The notes beneath the pieces are model-generated. The model was not told the DNA's origin, ran no database searches, and saw nothing but the letters and a program-made list of their open reading frames with translations. From assembly GCF_000769405.2 (NCBI RefSeq), contig NZ_CP053440.1, positions 124,001 through 188,000 on the forward strand: 64,000 bases of DNA. Direction: 5' to 3'. Positions 26,997 to 35,636 of the stretch are shown piece after piece. The first letter of the stretch is position 1; every line of letters begins with the position of its first letter. The position numbers and the translations under genes were made by a program. This DNA comes from Rhizobium brockwellii. Lineage in GTDB: Bacteria > Pseudomonadota > Alphaproteobacteria > Rhizobiales > Rhizobiaceae.

Positions 26997-27854
26997 TTAT
27001 TTGACTGAACCAGCCAACAGGCCGCTGACGAGGTAACGGTTGAGGAAGATGACGACGAGGGCGGGGATGACGATGGCGATCGAGCCGCTCGCTGTGATGA
27101 GCCCGTAGTCGATGAAGTTCTTCGTTACGAATTCCGGGATCAGAACCGTTAGCGGCTTCGTCGCCTGCGGCGAAAAAATGAGCGGTACGAGATACTGTCC
27201 CCAGGCACCCAGAAACGTAAGGATTGCCGCTGCCGTCAGACCCGGTCCGGCCAGCGGCAGGACGATATTGAAGAAGATGTAGAGCCGGCCGGCTCCGTCG
27301 AGTTGCGCCGCCTCTTCCAATGCGATCGGAAGAGCTTCGAACACGCTCCGCAGCAGCCATAGCGACAGGGGCAGGAAGGCCGAGACATAGATCAGCGAGA
27401 CGCCCACATAGGTATCGACAAGATGCAGCTTAATCATGATCTGATAGAGCGGGATCAAGACTGCGTAGGCAGGAATGGCCAGAGTCGCGACGACAGCGAT
27501 AAAAAGCACTTTCCGGCCAGGAAACTGAAGCCTGGTGAACGCGTACGCTCCAAGAGAGGATATCGCGACGCAAAGCAAGGTGGCAGCGATTGAGGTCACC
27601 ACGCTATTGAGCAACGCGGCCCGGAACTGTTTGAATACCTCCACACCTCCGATCCGCGCAATATTGATGCCGAGCAGCCGGGAGTAGTGATCCAGCGTAA
27701 AGTGCTGCGGAAAGAAGTTGATCGGTCGGGTCGAAAAGTCTTCGCTTGGAGTAACCGAACTCGCGATGGTCCAGTAGATCGGCCCTAAAGACCAGATCAA
27801 CAGGACGACGACACCGGTCCAAATCATCATTCGATAGGCAATGGTGGATCTCAT
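26997..27854 (-). CDS. Carbohydrate ABC permease (MalG type)
   Basis: The 285-residue inner-membrane protein begins MRSTIAYRMMIWTGVVVLLIWS and has about six helices. The MalG-type EAA loop reads EEAAQLDGAGRLYIFFNIVLPLAGPGL (about 190-215). It forms the channel with the MalF-type partner. Start ATG and upstream stop codon overlap as TGATG, which indicates translational coupling. The longer frame upstream of 27854 is a shadow of the partner gene. Confidence 0.93.
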   Translation of the reverse strand: MRSTIAYRMMIWTGVVVLLIWSLGPIYWTIASSVTPSEDFSTRPINFFPQHFTLDHYSRLLGINIARIGGVEVFKQFRAALLNSVVTSIAATLLCVAISSLGAYAFTRLQFPGRKVLFIAVVATLAIPAYAVLIPLYQIMIKLHLVDTYVGVSLIYVSAFLPLSLWLLRSVFEALPIALEEAAQLDGAGRLYIFFNIVLPLAGPGLTAAAILTFLGAWGQYLVPLIFSPQATKPLTVLIPEFVTKNFIDYGLITASGSIAIVIPALVVIFLNRYLVSGLLAGSVK

Positions 27855-28771
27855 CAGTCGAACCGTGTGTTGCGATAGACACGAAGGACGTAGACCAGCG
27901 AAATCAGCAGAGACACGAGAGTGATCACGACTGATAGCGCCATGCCATACGAGAAGCGGAGATTCTGGAAGGTTTCGAGGTAGATCTGGACGAGCACCGG
28001 TCGGGTCTCGAGGCTGGCACCCGCCAGAACCCAGGCCTCGTCGAAGAGATTGAAAGCGTTCACGGTTGCGTTGGTCATGGCGACAGCGATCGCACTGCGA
28101 ACCAGCGGAAGGGTTACCCATCCGAACATCTGAATGCGCGTGGCCCCATCGATCCGCGCAGCCTCATAGAGATGCGCAGGGATGCTCTGCATCGCGGCAA
28201 GGACGATGACGATGGTCAAAGGCATCATGCGCCAGACGTGGACGATCGTTACGGCGACGATGGCGCTGGTGCGATCGTTGAACCAGACGTGATTTTCGAA
28301 GGGGAGCCCGAGCGCCGAAAGAATGCCGTTCAACAGGCCCGCGCCCGGTTGATAAATCCAAAGCCATATGACCGAGTTCACAACGCCGGGCAGCGCCCAG
28401 GGCAAGATCACCGCTGCGAGCACCCACTGCCGCCCGACCTTGATTTGATTGATGAGAGCGGCGGCAAGAACGCCGAACACGGTTTCGGCGGCAACAGCCA
28501 GAACAACGTACATGAGCGTGTTGCTCCAGGTCGTCGCGAGCTGGCCATCCGACAGCATTCGGCTGTAATTCTCCAGACCGACGAATGGCGTGCCGGCCTG
28601 CATGGGGTTGACCCTGTGCAGGCTGTCCCAGACGGTTCTTCCCATCGGGTAGAAGACCAGAGCTGCCATCGTGAGAACGATGGGCGACACCAACAGCAAG
28701 CCGAGTGTGGCGTCGGCGTTGAAGCCGACCCCACGTTTGCTCGTGGCCCCTTCGGAGGCCAAAGCGGTCAT
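27854..28771 (-). CDS. Carbohydrate ABC permease (MalF type)
   Basis: The 305-residue protein has a first helix at about 27-50 (LLLVSPIVLTMAALVFYPMG) and a BPD_transp_1 domain with EAA loop YEAARIDGATRIQMFGWVTLPLVR. It is a typical CUT1 family permease. The ATG overlaps the stop of the binding-protein gene by 4 bp (ATGA). It pairs with the MalG-type permease. Confidence 0.93.
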   Translation of the reverse strand: MTALASEGATSKRGVGFNADATLGLLLVSPIVLTMAALVFYPMGRTVWDSLHRVNPMQAGTPFVGLENYSRMLSDGQLATTWSNTLMYVVLAVAAETVFGVLAAALINQIKVGRQWVLAAVILPWALPGVVNSVIWLWIYQPGAGLLNGILSALGLPFENHVWFNDRTSAIVAVTIVHVWRMMPLTIVIVLAAMQSIPAHLYEAARIDGATRIQMFGWVTLPLVRSAIAVAMTNATVNAFNLFDEAWVLAGASLETRPVLVQIYLETFQNLRFSYGMALSVVITLVSLLISLVYVLRVYRNTRFD

Positions 28772-30024
28772 TGCGCCATTGCCTGCTTGGCGGCGGAAGC
28801 GATGGCCTCCATCGCCTGGTCGACGCTCATCTGTCCCTTGGCAGCGCTGTTGATCGCTGTGTTAACGCCGCTGGAAAATTGCGGATACCAAGGCGGCGTG
28901 CCCTGCGGGAACAGCGGCTCAACGGTTTTGGACTGCGCCACGAGAGCGTCACCGCTGTTCAGCTTTCCGGACTCGTTCAGTTCGGAAAGCGCCGAAGTGC
29001 GTGTCGGCAGGAAGCCGTTCACGGCATTCTTCTTCTGGAAGTCCTTGCTGGTAAACCATTTGACGAAAGCGATCGCCGCCTCCTTGTTGGTAGAGACGTT
29101 TGGAATAGCCAGCGCTTCCGGAAGGCCGAAACTGCGCGTCTCGCCGCTTGCCGTCGGCACGAGGATCGCCTCTACCTGGCCGGCGACTTTCGACTGCTTC
29201 GGATCGTTCATCTGGCCAAGACGACCAGGCTCACCGGAGATCATGATGCTGGTGATGCCCTGCGCGAACATGCCCTCATTGATCTGGCTGTCCTTCAGGC
29301 CGGTAGACGCCGGATCGACCAGCCCTTCCTTGAGAAGCATCAATTCGAAAGCAAGCGCCTTGTAACCAGCCGAATCCGGCGAGGTGAAGAGCGGATTGAA
29401 GTCCTTGTCGAAGAGTTCGCCACCGAAGGCCTTGGTCAGCAGGTACCAGCTCGTTGACGCGCCTTCGGTTGCCGAAACCGGCAGGCCGATCGGATACTCG
29501 ACAATGCCTTTTTCCTTGATCTTCTTGGCTGCAGCGACCAGGGCGTCCAATGTTTTCGGCGTCTCGGTGATGCCTGCATCCGCGAAATGCTTCTTGTTGA
29601 CGAGCATCACCCGGAAGTCGTTGGTGTAGGGAATTCCCAATAATTTGCCGTCAACCGTGAAGATCTTGGCAACGCCGATATCTTTCAACGTGTCGGCGTC
29701 GATCACGTCGTTGAGCGGCATATACCAGCCGGCGGCGCTGAACTGACCGGTCCAGGACCAATCGAATTCGGTCACATCCGCTGGCGCTGTACCGGCAACC
29801 AAAGCGGTCACCAGCTTCGGGCGGATGTCGTCCCACGATAGGGTCTGCAGGTCGACGTGGATGCCGGTTTCGGCCTCGAAGTCAGAGGCGATGTTCGGTC
29901 CCTGCGGCGATGGCATGAGCACCGTGATCGACTGGCCGGCAAGCGGCTTGGCGTCCTGGCCAAGAGCGGGTACGGCGATTACCAGAGCTGCTGATGCAAG
30001 TAGAGGCAAGATCAATTTATGCAT
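28768..30024 (-). CDS. Carbohydrate ABC transporter substrate-binding protein (family 1)
   Basis: The 418-residue periplasmic protein begins MHKLILPLLASAALVIAVPALGQ, a Sec signal peptide with likely cleavage after ALG. The mature protein has the SBP_bac_1 pattern (AETGIHVDLQTLSWDDIRPKLVTALVAGTAPADVTEFD, GIPYTNDFRVMLVNKKHF). The ATG at 30024 follows AAGGATGGGAAC; an upstream in-frame ATG at 30039 lacks a ribosome site. It is the third gene of the deoR operon. The enzyme set suggests an amino sugar or alpha-galactoside as cargo. Confidence 0.92.
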   Translation of the reverse strand: MHKLILPLLASAALVIAVPALGQDAKPLAGQSITVLMPSPQGPNIASDFEAETGIHVDLQTLSWDDIRPKLVTALVAGTAPADVTEFDWSWTGQFSAAGWYMPLNDVIDADTLKDIGVAKIFTVDGKLLGIPYTNDFRVMLVNKKHFADAGITETPKTLDALVAAAKKIKEKGIVEYPIGLPVSATEGASTSWYLLTKAFGGELFDKDFNPLFTSPDSAGYKALAFELMLLKEGLVDPASTGLKDSQINEGMFAQGITSIMISGEPGRLGQMNDPKQSKVAGQVEAILVPTASGETRSFGLPEALAIPNVSTNKEAAIAFVKWFTSKDFQKKNAVNGFLPTRTSALSELNESGKLNSGDALVAQSKTVEPLFPQGTPPWYPQFSSGVNTAINSAAKGQMSVDQAMEAIASAAKQAMAQ

Positions 30025-30055
30025 GTTCCCATCCTTCATTATTCTTGAGCTCAAT

Positions 30056-31015
30056 TCACTGGGATGCGCGGTCACCGCCTTCGGCCGTTGCCACGATTTG
30101 CCCGAACCAGCCGTCGTCTAACGGCCAGTCGAGAAGCTGGGCGGCAGCCAGGAGCGCGCCGCCAATGGGGGGAAGTTTCGGCAAAGCCGGAGGCCTGCCA
30201 ATTCGGCGTTCAAGCGCCTTCAAAAGAAGCTGGCTCGAAAAAGTACCGCCGGCATAGGTCCAGTCGGCATCCGGATCACAATGGCCGGAAATTGCCTCAT
30301 GATGCTTCGCCAATTCATCGGCGGCCTGCTCGATCAACGCGATCGCCCCATTGTCGCCGCCAAGTGCGACCTGATCGACGAGGGCCGAAATTGCTGCAAT
30401 GTCCGCCCGTGGGTTTGCCAAGGAGCTGGCCCAATCGCCGAGGCCATTCATGGCATTGCTCGGGTCGATGCGAAGGTGGTCAAACAAGGCCTTTGCGAGA
30501 GCTGTTGCCGGAGCACGCCCGTCCAAGCTTTGGCTGACAAGGTTAAGCGCCCTCTGCCCGACCCAATGGCTGCTGCCTTCGTCGCCGATGAGATCTCCCC
30601 AGCCGCCGGTGCGCGCCGAGCGGTCTTCAGAGTTGCGCGCCCATGCCATTGAACCCGTGCCGGAAAGAATGAGGATGCCCGGCTCGCCCGCAAAGGCACC
30701 AAGGTGCGCCGCGTCGACGTCGTTGAGGACACGCCGGTGGATGTTCGGGAACAGGCGCTCGATCGCATCCCGTTGTAGAACCGACAGGCGCTCAACCTCC
30801 CCGTAGGCGGGCAGCGCTGCGGCGACGGCCGCCAGATTTCCTTCATCGCGAAACGGAAGGAGATGCTGCTCCAGCTCCTGGAGCCAATTCGGATTGTCCA
30901 TGGGATTGACCCCGTGGCCGCGGGAACGCCGCAATATCCGGCCGCGCTTGTCCGCGAGGGCAACCAGCACCTTGCTTCCGCCACCGTCGATGCCGAGGAT
31001 CAGCGCGTCGCTCAC
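30056..31015 (-). CDS. BadF/BadG-type (N-acetylglucosamine kinase-like) sugar kinase
   Basis: The 319-residue ASKHA-fold kinase opens with ALILGIDGGGSK (phosphate-1 loop, aspartate 10) and has NDVDAAHLGAF, ILSGTGSMAW and GGWGDLIGDEGSSHWVG, as in eukaryotic-like NAGK and BadF ATPases. It probably phosphorylates the imported hexosamine at C6. The most likely start is GTG at 31015, overlapping the deoR stop codon by 4 bp and following GAGGGCGAAAGA. The frame is open further upstream, but that part is a shadow of deoR. Confidence 0.88.
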   Translation of the reverse strand: MSDALILGIDGGGSKVLVALADKRGRILRRSRGHGVNPMDNPNWLQELEQHLLPFRDEGNLAAVAAALPAYGEVERLSVLQRDAIERLFPNIHRRVLNDVDAAHLGAFAGEPGILILSGTGSMAWARNSEDRSARTGGWGDLIGDEGSSHWVGQRALNLVSQSLDGRAPATALAKALFDHLRIDPSNAMNGLGDWASSLANPRADIAAISALVDQVALGGDNGAIALIEQAADELAKHHEAISGHCDPDADWTYAGGTFSSQLLLKALERRIGRPPALPKLPPIGGALLAAAQLLDWPLDDGWFGQIVATAEGGDRASQ

Positions 31016-31806
31016 TCTTTCGCCCTCAGGTCGGCGATCGTCGCGTCGACGCCGAAATTGACAAGCTCCTCGCGCCAATGCCGCGAAAGCCCGGAATCGG
31101 TAATGACTTTCGCGGTGTCCAGCGGGGCGACCTTGTAAGTCGCCGTGGTTCCGAATTTCGAGGAATCGGCCAGGACGAAACGATTGGCCGACCGAGCCAG
31201 CATGCGCCGGTTGAGGCTCGCTTCCGCACTGTCCACGCTATAAATCGCACCGTCGGAGCTGATGGCGCTGGCGCCAAGAAAGAGCTGGTCGAACCATAAT
31301 GTCTCCAGCATTGCCTCCGCCTGGGGTCCGACAAGCGACGCATTCTCGCTACGCAGCTGACCGCCGAGAAGCACCACTTCCAAATTCGGAATATTCAGGA
31401 ATTCCTGCGCTACCGTCAGGCCGTTGGTGAATATCCTGAGCGGCATGGGGTTGATGCGAACGAGGCGCGCAAGCTGCAGAACGGTCGTTCCCGCGTCGAG
31501 AAAGATTGCCGTACGTGGATGAAGCAGGTCGTAGGCCGTGGTGGCAATCGCCCGTTTGGCTGATAGATGGCGCTTTTCGCGCTCCTGAAAGGCAACCTCA
31601 ACCGACGATCCTTCGGCAATGCGCGCTCCACCATGCACGCGATCAATGGCGCCCTCCTGCTCGAGGATCTGCAGGTCTCTGCGAACCGTGGCAAGCGATG
31701 CTCCGATCGCATCGGCAAGCGCCTGGATGGTCGAAAAGCCGTTCGCGTAAAGGTGGCTGCGAATGGCATCCAGTCGATCGACCTTCACTCCGACTGCCTG
31801 GCTCAA
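31012..31806 (-). CDS. DeoR/GlpR-family transcriptional repressor
   Basis: The 264-residue protein has an N-terminal DeoR helix-turn-helix (about 8-60: RLDAIRSHLYANGFSTIQALADAIGASLATVRRDLQILEQEGAIDRVHGGA) and a C-terminal sugar-phosphate sensor domain (about 75-235: IFLDAGTTVLQLARLV, IFTNGLTVAQEFL, LLGGQLR). The start codon is TTG behind a strong GGGAGG, so a low but controlled level is expected. It is the first gene of an eight-gene operon through 23599 and presumably represses it until a sugar phosphate accumulates. Confidence 0.93.
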   Translation of the reverse strand: MSQAVGVKVDRLDAIRSHLYANGFSTIQALADAIGASLATVRRDLQILEQEGAIDRVHGGARIAEGSSVEVAFQEREKRHLSAKRAIATTAYDLLHPRTAIFLDAGTTVLQLARLVRINPMPLRIFTNGLTVAQEFLNIPNLEVVLLGGQLRSENASLVGPQAEAMLETLWFDQLFLGASAISSDGAIYSVDSAEASLNRRMLARSANRFVLADSSKFGTTATYKVAPLDTAKVITDSGLSRHWREELVNFGVDATIADLRAKE

Positions 31807-31845
31807 CGAAAACCTCCCTCACGATCGCTCTCAATTTCGGTCACA

Positions 31846-31921
31846 TTTTCATTTCAAGTGATCAGTGTCAATCAATTTTCTGACGTTTTTTGATTTATTG
31901 GATGAAATCTGGAAATGAAAA
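31846..31921. promoter_or_regulatory. deoR upstream region with TTTTCATTTC inverted repeat
   Basis: TTTTCATTTC (31846-31855) is repeated in inverse orientation as GAAATGAAAA (31912-31921), 56 bp apart, with GATGAAATCT between. A/T-rich TTTC/GAAA tracts are typical of DeoR-family operators. The left arm is 40 bp upstream of the deoR start. The right arm merges with the T-run of the melA terminator, so it may be coincidence. Confidence 0.4.
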
Positions 31922-31950
31922 AGACGCGCCGAGAATTCACGGCGCGTCTA
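31917..31950 (-). terminator. Rho-independent terminator of melA
   Basis: A perfect 10-bp stem, AGACGCGCCG (922-931 of this kilobase) with CGGCGCGTCT, and an 8-nt loop are followed on the minus strand by TTTTT. It lies about 56 bp after the melA stop codon and isolates melA from the deoR operon. Confidence 0.85.
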
Positions 31951-32006
31951 AAACGAATGAACTGCCATCCGCACCAAGTGCTTGTAGCTGGCTTACCCGC
32001 GGGATC

Positions 32007-33323
32007 TCACTGATATCTCGGCAACAAATCGCCGTGCGCGTCGATCAGGTCGTCGACAAGGGTCCAGATTTGGTCTGGAGACAATTCCGCAGACGTGTGC
32101 GGATCGAGCAGAGCGGCTTGGTAGATGCGCTCGCGGTTTTTTGTGAGAGCCGCCTCGACCGTCAACTGCTGCACGGAAACGCTCAAGTTCATGACGGCGG
32201 AAAGCTGAGAGGGGATCCGACCGACCCGGATCGGTTGAATTCCGTTTCTGTCGACATGGCAAGGCACTTCCACGATACATTCATCGGGCAGATTCTCGAT
32301 CAGGCCGTTGTTTGGGACATTGCCGTATATCAGCGCCGGGTTGCCGGTTACCGCGGCATGAATGATGCCGGCCGCGTATTCATTGCTGCGGCACACCTCG
32401 ATCGGCTTGCCGCCTTCCAGTTCCTTGCGCAGGGCATGCCACTCTTTGATCTGCACCTCGCAGCGCCGGATGTATTCGTCCAAGGGAATATTGAGCTGAT
32501 CGATCAGATCCCCCCGTCCCTCCTTGATGTACCAGGAGGTATACTCGGAGAAATGCTCGCTGGATTCGGTGACGAAGTGGCCGAGCCGTTTGAGCACATC
32601 GAACCGCACCCGATCGTCCTGTGGAACGCGGCCATTGGCGGCGAGAGCGTTCAGTCTCGGATAAAGGTCTTCCCGCCGTCCGTCGCTATGAACTTTCTCA
32701 TATTTCAGGAAGAAGGCGATGTGATTGATCCCAGCCGAAACGTAATTCACCTCGGCAATGTCCTCGCCGAGGCATTGCGCGAGATGCGCGGCGGTGTGCT
32801 GCACACTATGACACAAGCCGACGGTGCGGATTTCCGGGGCCAGATCCTTGATTGCCCAGCAGTTGATGGCCATCGGGTTGACGTACTGCATCAGAAGAGC
32901 CCGCGGGCAAACCTCCTGCATGTCTCGGCAGATCGCCTCAAGGACTGGTATCGTCCGCAAACCGCGGAAAATGCCGCCGATGCCAAGAGTGTCGGCGATC
33001 GTCTGACGCAGGCCATATTTTTTTGGAATGTCGAAGTCCGTGACGGTAGCCGGCTTGTAGCCACCGACCTGCATCATGAGGATCACGAAATCAGACCCGC
33101 GCAGCGCTTCCCGCCGCTCGAGCGTGGCGTCGATCCTGACGCTTGAAAGCTTAAGCGACTCGCAGATCCGGCGAGCGACGATCTCTGACGTCTTCAGTCG
33201 CTCTGGATCGATATCGAAGAGGCTGATGATGTAGTCGCCGCCTCTCTGCGAGGACAGGACGTCTCCCAGAATGTTCTGGGCAAAAACGGTGCTACCAGCG
33301 CCTACCAGGCAAATCTTCGGCAT
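32007..33323 (-). CDS. melA: Alpha-galactosidase, glycoside hydrolase family 4
   Basis: The 438-residue NAD- and Mn-dependent GH4 enzyme closely follows MelA: KICLVGAGSTVFAQNILGDVL (Rossmann loop), GYKPATVTDFDIPKKYGLRQTIADTLG, YVNPMAIN (asparagine 149), GLCHSVQ (cysteine 171 and histidine 172, metal site) and AGINHIAFF (histidine 201). It hydrolyses alpha-galactosides in the cytoplasm. The ATG at 33323 is preceded by GGGAG. It is divergent from an AraC regulator and ends in its own terminator. Its position beside the amino-sugar operon suggests it frees the sugar from an alpha-linked conjugate. Confidence 0.94.
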   Translation of the reverse strand: MPKICLVGAGSTVFAQNILGDVLSSQRGGDYIISLFDIDPERLKTSEIVARRICESLKLSSVRIDATLERREALRGSDFVILMMQVGGYKPATVTDFDIPKKYGLRQTIADTLGIGGIFRGLRTIPVLEAICRDMQEVCPRALLMQYVNPMAINCWAIKDLAPEIRTVGLCHSVQHTAAHLAQCLGEDIAEVNYVSAGINHIAFFLKYEKVHSDGRREDLYPRLNALAANGRVPQDDRVRFDVLKRLGHFVTESSEHFSEYTSWYIKEGRGDLIDQLNIPLDEYIRRCEVQIKEWHALRKELEGGKPIEVCRSNEYAAGIIHAAVTGNPALIYGNVPNNGLIENLPDECIVEVPCHVDRNGIQPIRVGRIPSQLSAVMNLSVSVQQLTVEAALTKNRERIYQAALLDPHTSAELSPDQIWTLVDDLIDAHGDLLPRYQ

Positions 33324-33396
33324 TGCAATCTCCCTATCGGTTGTGATTGCTTATTGCTCCTTCTAGGTCAGAATTTCCTCCCGGCATCGGCCTATT

Positions 33397-33408
33397 AATT
33401 CCGGAATT
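33397..33408. promoter_or_regulatory. 12-bp perfect palindrome in the melA-AraC divergent region
   Basis: AATTCCGGAATT lies 14 bp before the AraC-type gene and 73 bp before melA. A site this close to the start could serve autorepression. A 12-bp palindrome can also occur by chance. Confidence 0.35.
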
Positions 33409-33422
33409 CGAGTCTTGGACAC

Positions 33423-34289
33423 ATGAAACATACCCAAAGCCGCGGCGAATGGATTGGATCCCGAGGGGAGTTCCTGATCGAGCGTCACATCGCTGATGCG
33501 ATGGCGGCACCGCATTGGCACGACCACGTTGAATTAAACCTGCTCATGGCAGGCCAGATGACCTACCTTTTCAATGGAAGGCAGGAACAGGTTGAGGCCG
33601 GCCGCCTGGTTTTATTCTGGGCCGCAATTCCGCATCAGACGATCGCTGTTGCCGAAAATGCGCCGCTCGTATGCCTCTATCTCCCCCTTATCGATTTCCT
33701 TGGTCTGCCGGTGAACAGAAAGGCCAGGCAGTCGATCATGCAGGGGAGGTTTCTGGCGCAGGAAAATCCGGAAACGATGGATGCGTTGACACTCCCGCGA
33801 TGGGAAAAGGAATGGCAATTCGGCAGTGCGGCAAGGCGGAAATTGGTCGTGGAGGAGGTTCGACTGCGAATACGTCGCCTGATTCTGGACAATGCTGAAA
33901 TCGACAATTCGCTGACCCATGTCTCTCCGACATCGTTGGCTGGCCACGCGGTGCGACGCGTCGAGCTGCTGATCGACCTCATCAATTCCCGCTACGCAGA
34001 TCCGGTGAGCGTACCCGATCTCGCCAAGCTTGCGGGCATGCATCCAAGCACCGCCAACAACGCATTCCGAAAGGTTCTGGGAATATCAGTCAACGAATAC
34101 CTGACCCGACATCGGATTGCCCGGGCGATGCAGCTGCTGACAGACACGGAGGATCCGGTCCTCCAGATCGGTTTTGACTGCGGGTTTGGTTCCAGCAGTC
34201 GCTTCTACGAGATTTTCAAGGAGCGAACGGGTACGACTCCCCGTCATTTCCGAGAAGCGGTGAACTCCCAGAACACTCCGGCGCCTTGA
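33423..34289 (+). CDS. AraC-family transcriptional regulator (cupin sensor domain)
   Basis: The 288-residue protein has an N-terminal cupin-like sensor (about 20-110: PHWHDHVELNLLMAGQMTYLFNG, GRLVLFWAAIPHQ) and a C-terminal double helix-turn-helix (about 185-280: VPDLAKLAGMHPSTANNAFRKVLGISVNEYLTRHRIARAMQLL, QIGFDCGFGSSSRFYEIFKERTGTTPRHFR). This architecture matches MelR/AraC-type sugar activators. It is transcribed away from melA and is its likely activator. Confidence 0.92.
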   Translation: MKHTQSRGEWIGSRGEFLIERHIADAMAAPHWHDHVELNLLMAGQMTYLFNGRQEQVEAGRLVLFWAAIPHQTIAVAENAPLVCLYLPLIDFLGLPVNRKARQSIMQGRFLAQENPETMDALTLPRWEKEWQFGSAARRKLVVEEVRLRIRRLILDNAEIDNSLTHVSPTSLAGHAVRRVELLIDLINSRYADPVSVPDLAKLAGMHPSTANNAFRKVLGISVNEYLTRHRIARAMQLLTDTEDPVLQIGFDCGFGSSSRFYEIFKERTGTTPRHFREAVNSQNTPAP

Positions 34290-34307
34290 CGGGATTCAAA
34301 CCGACGA

Positions 34308-34351
34308 GGTCGTGATGGCTCTGGGTGCTGGTCGTGATGGCTCTGGGTGCT
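34308..34351. repeat. Perfect 22-bp tandem duplication
   Basis: The unit GGTCGTGATGGCTCTGGGTG+CT occurs twice back to back (34308-34329 and 34330-34351) without a mismatch, just downstream of the AraC-type gene and touching the end of the 69-residue reading frame. It looks like a recent slippage duplication. Confidence 0.85.
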
Positions 34352-34354
34352 CCC

Positions 34355-34564
34355 CTATTTCGGCTCACTACCTGAGCAGATGCGTGCGGCTTGCGCTTCG
34401 ACCTCGCGCGGATCCAGTGTCGCGGTTTGGTCCCGGCGATAGATCTCGGCGGAAATCACCGCCAGGCATCGATCAAAATCGGAGGGACGGATGAGGATCG
34501 CGCCACCAACGATGATCGCGGAAAGCAAGATCGCCCCTGCCCGCAGAATATCACTTCTGACCAT
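34355..34564 (-). CDS. Small single-span membrane protein, 69 residues
   Basis: The frame encodes a positively charged start, one hydrophobic segment (about residues 7-25, AGAILLSAIIVGGAILI) and a polar tail of about 40 residues with two cysteines (DRCLAVI, ARICSG). The ATG has GGGGGA upstream. It lies 28 bp after the HD-GYP gene on the same strand, so it is probably part of the cyclic-di-GMP operon. No family is recognised. Confidence 0.6.
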   Translation of the reverse strand: MVRSDILRAGAILLSAIIVGGAILIRPSDFDRCLAVISAEIYRRDQTATLDPREVEAQAARICSGSEPK

Positions 34565-34592
34565 GGTCCCCCAGTGCGACCGCCGTACGGCT

Positions 34593-35552
34593 TTAGTGGA
34601 GCGTCCCGCTGATTACCATTTTTGACACGAATGCGGAAAGAAGCTGGCTATCGAAATGGCCCGGCGAATTCATCATCATGTTGATCGCCTCTGCTTGTGA
34701 GAAGGCGCGCTTATACGGCCTGATGGTGGTCAGCGCTTCGTAAACGTCACAAATCGCCGCAAGCCGGGCGACGTAAGGGATTTTCTTTCCGGCGAGGCGA
34801 CCAGGATAGCCAGAGCCATCGAACTTTTCGTGGTGGTAGCGACAGATGTCGAGCACCGGCTTCGGGACATGGGCGACATGGGAAACCAGCTCATATCCCC
34901 GCTGAGGATGCCCGCGCACAAGATCCATTTCCTCGGCCGTCAGCTTACCGGGTTTCGTCAATATGTCGTCCGGGAGCGCCATTTTTCCAAGATCGTGAAC
35001 CAGTCCGCCCAGTCCCAATACCCGCACATCCTCTTCTCCATGACCGAGGCTGCGCCCTAGGGTGATCATCAATGCGCTAACCGCCAGCGAGTGGAGGAAC
35101 GTCAGCTCATCTTTTTCTTTCAGCTTCGCGACTGCGATCAGCGCACCGGCATTGTCGAAGGCTGCCGACATGATCCGCTCCACGGCTGCGCTTGCCGCAT
35201 CACTGGCGAAAGAGGCTTTAATCCTGGCATGGGCAAGCATATGACGGATCTGCGGTCTCGTATCCTCGACGCATTCCCTCGCCTGCTTGATATCCTTTGC
35301 CGAAAACACGGCACGAAGCTGGGCGTCAAACGCAGCCCGGTCGATGTCCTGTGCCCCGCCTGAGTCGACATCCGCGCCTTTTCCGACGTCGATAACAACA
35401 GTCATCAGGCGGTTTGCCATCAAACTCTCGACCTGACCGGCGGCCGAAATCAGGAACGGTTTGAACCGGCGTGTCCTGTCTTCCCCCTCGATTTCGACGT
35501 CCTCGACATACATTCCTACCCGCAATTGGCTGACATGTATCCGTTTTCGCAT
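34593..35552 (-). CDS. HD-GYP domain cyclic-di-GMP phosphodiesterase
   Basis: The 319-residue protein has an N-terminal DUF3391-type domain (MRKRIHVSQLRVGMYVEDV) and a complete HD-GYP domain (about 145-300): LVHDLGK (HD at 186-187), GHPQRGYEL, YHHEKFDGSGYPGRL (GYP at 248-250) and DVYEALTTIRPYK. All metal and signature residues are present, so it should hydrolyse cyclic-di-GMP to pGpG/GMP. The ATG at 35552 follows GGATCAGAG; a TTG at 35585 is an alternative start. It is 84 bp downstream of a GGDEF-EAL gene in the same direction. Confidence 0.92.
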   Translation of the reverse strand: MRKRIHVSQLRVGMYVEDVEIEGEDRTRRFKPFLISAAGQVESLMANRLMTVVIDVGKGADVDSGGAQDIDRAAFDAQLRAVFSAKDIKQARECVEDTRPQIRHMLAHARIKASFASDAASAAVERIMSAAFDNAGALIAVAKLKEKDELTFLHSLAVSALMITLGRSLGHGEEDVRVLGLGGLVHDLGKMALPDDILTKPGKLTAEEMDLVRGHPQRGYELVSHVAHVPKPVLDICRYHHEKFDGSGYPGRLAGKKIPYVARLAAICDVYEALTTIRPYKRAFSQAEAINMMMNSPGHFDSQLLSAFVSKMVISGTLH

Positions 35553-35636
35553 CTCTGATCCGTTCAAAATGATCTTGGTACTCAAGCGTTGTCTCAGGTA
35601 TCCGGGGCTGGCCCGAGCGCGAAAACCTCGCTCAGG

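Noticed and set aside
31890..33146. 418-codon plus-strand frame opposite melA
   Set aside because: melA has complete GH4 motifs on the other strand, and this frame would read through its terminator.
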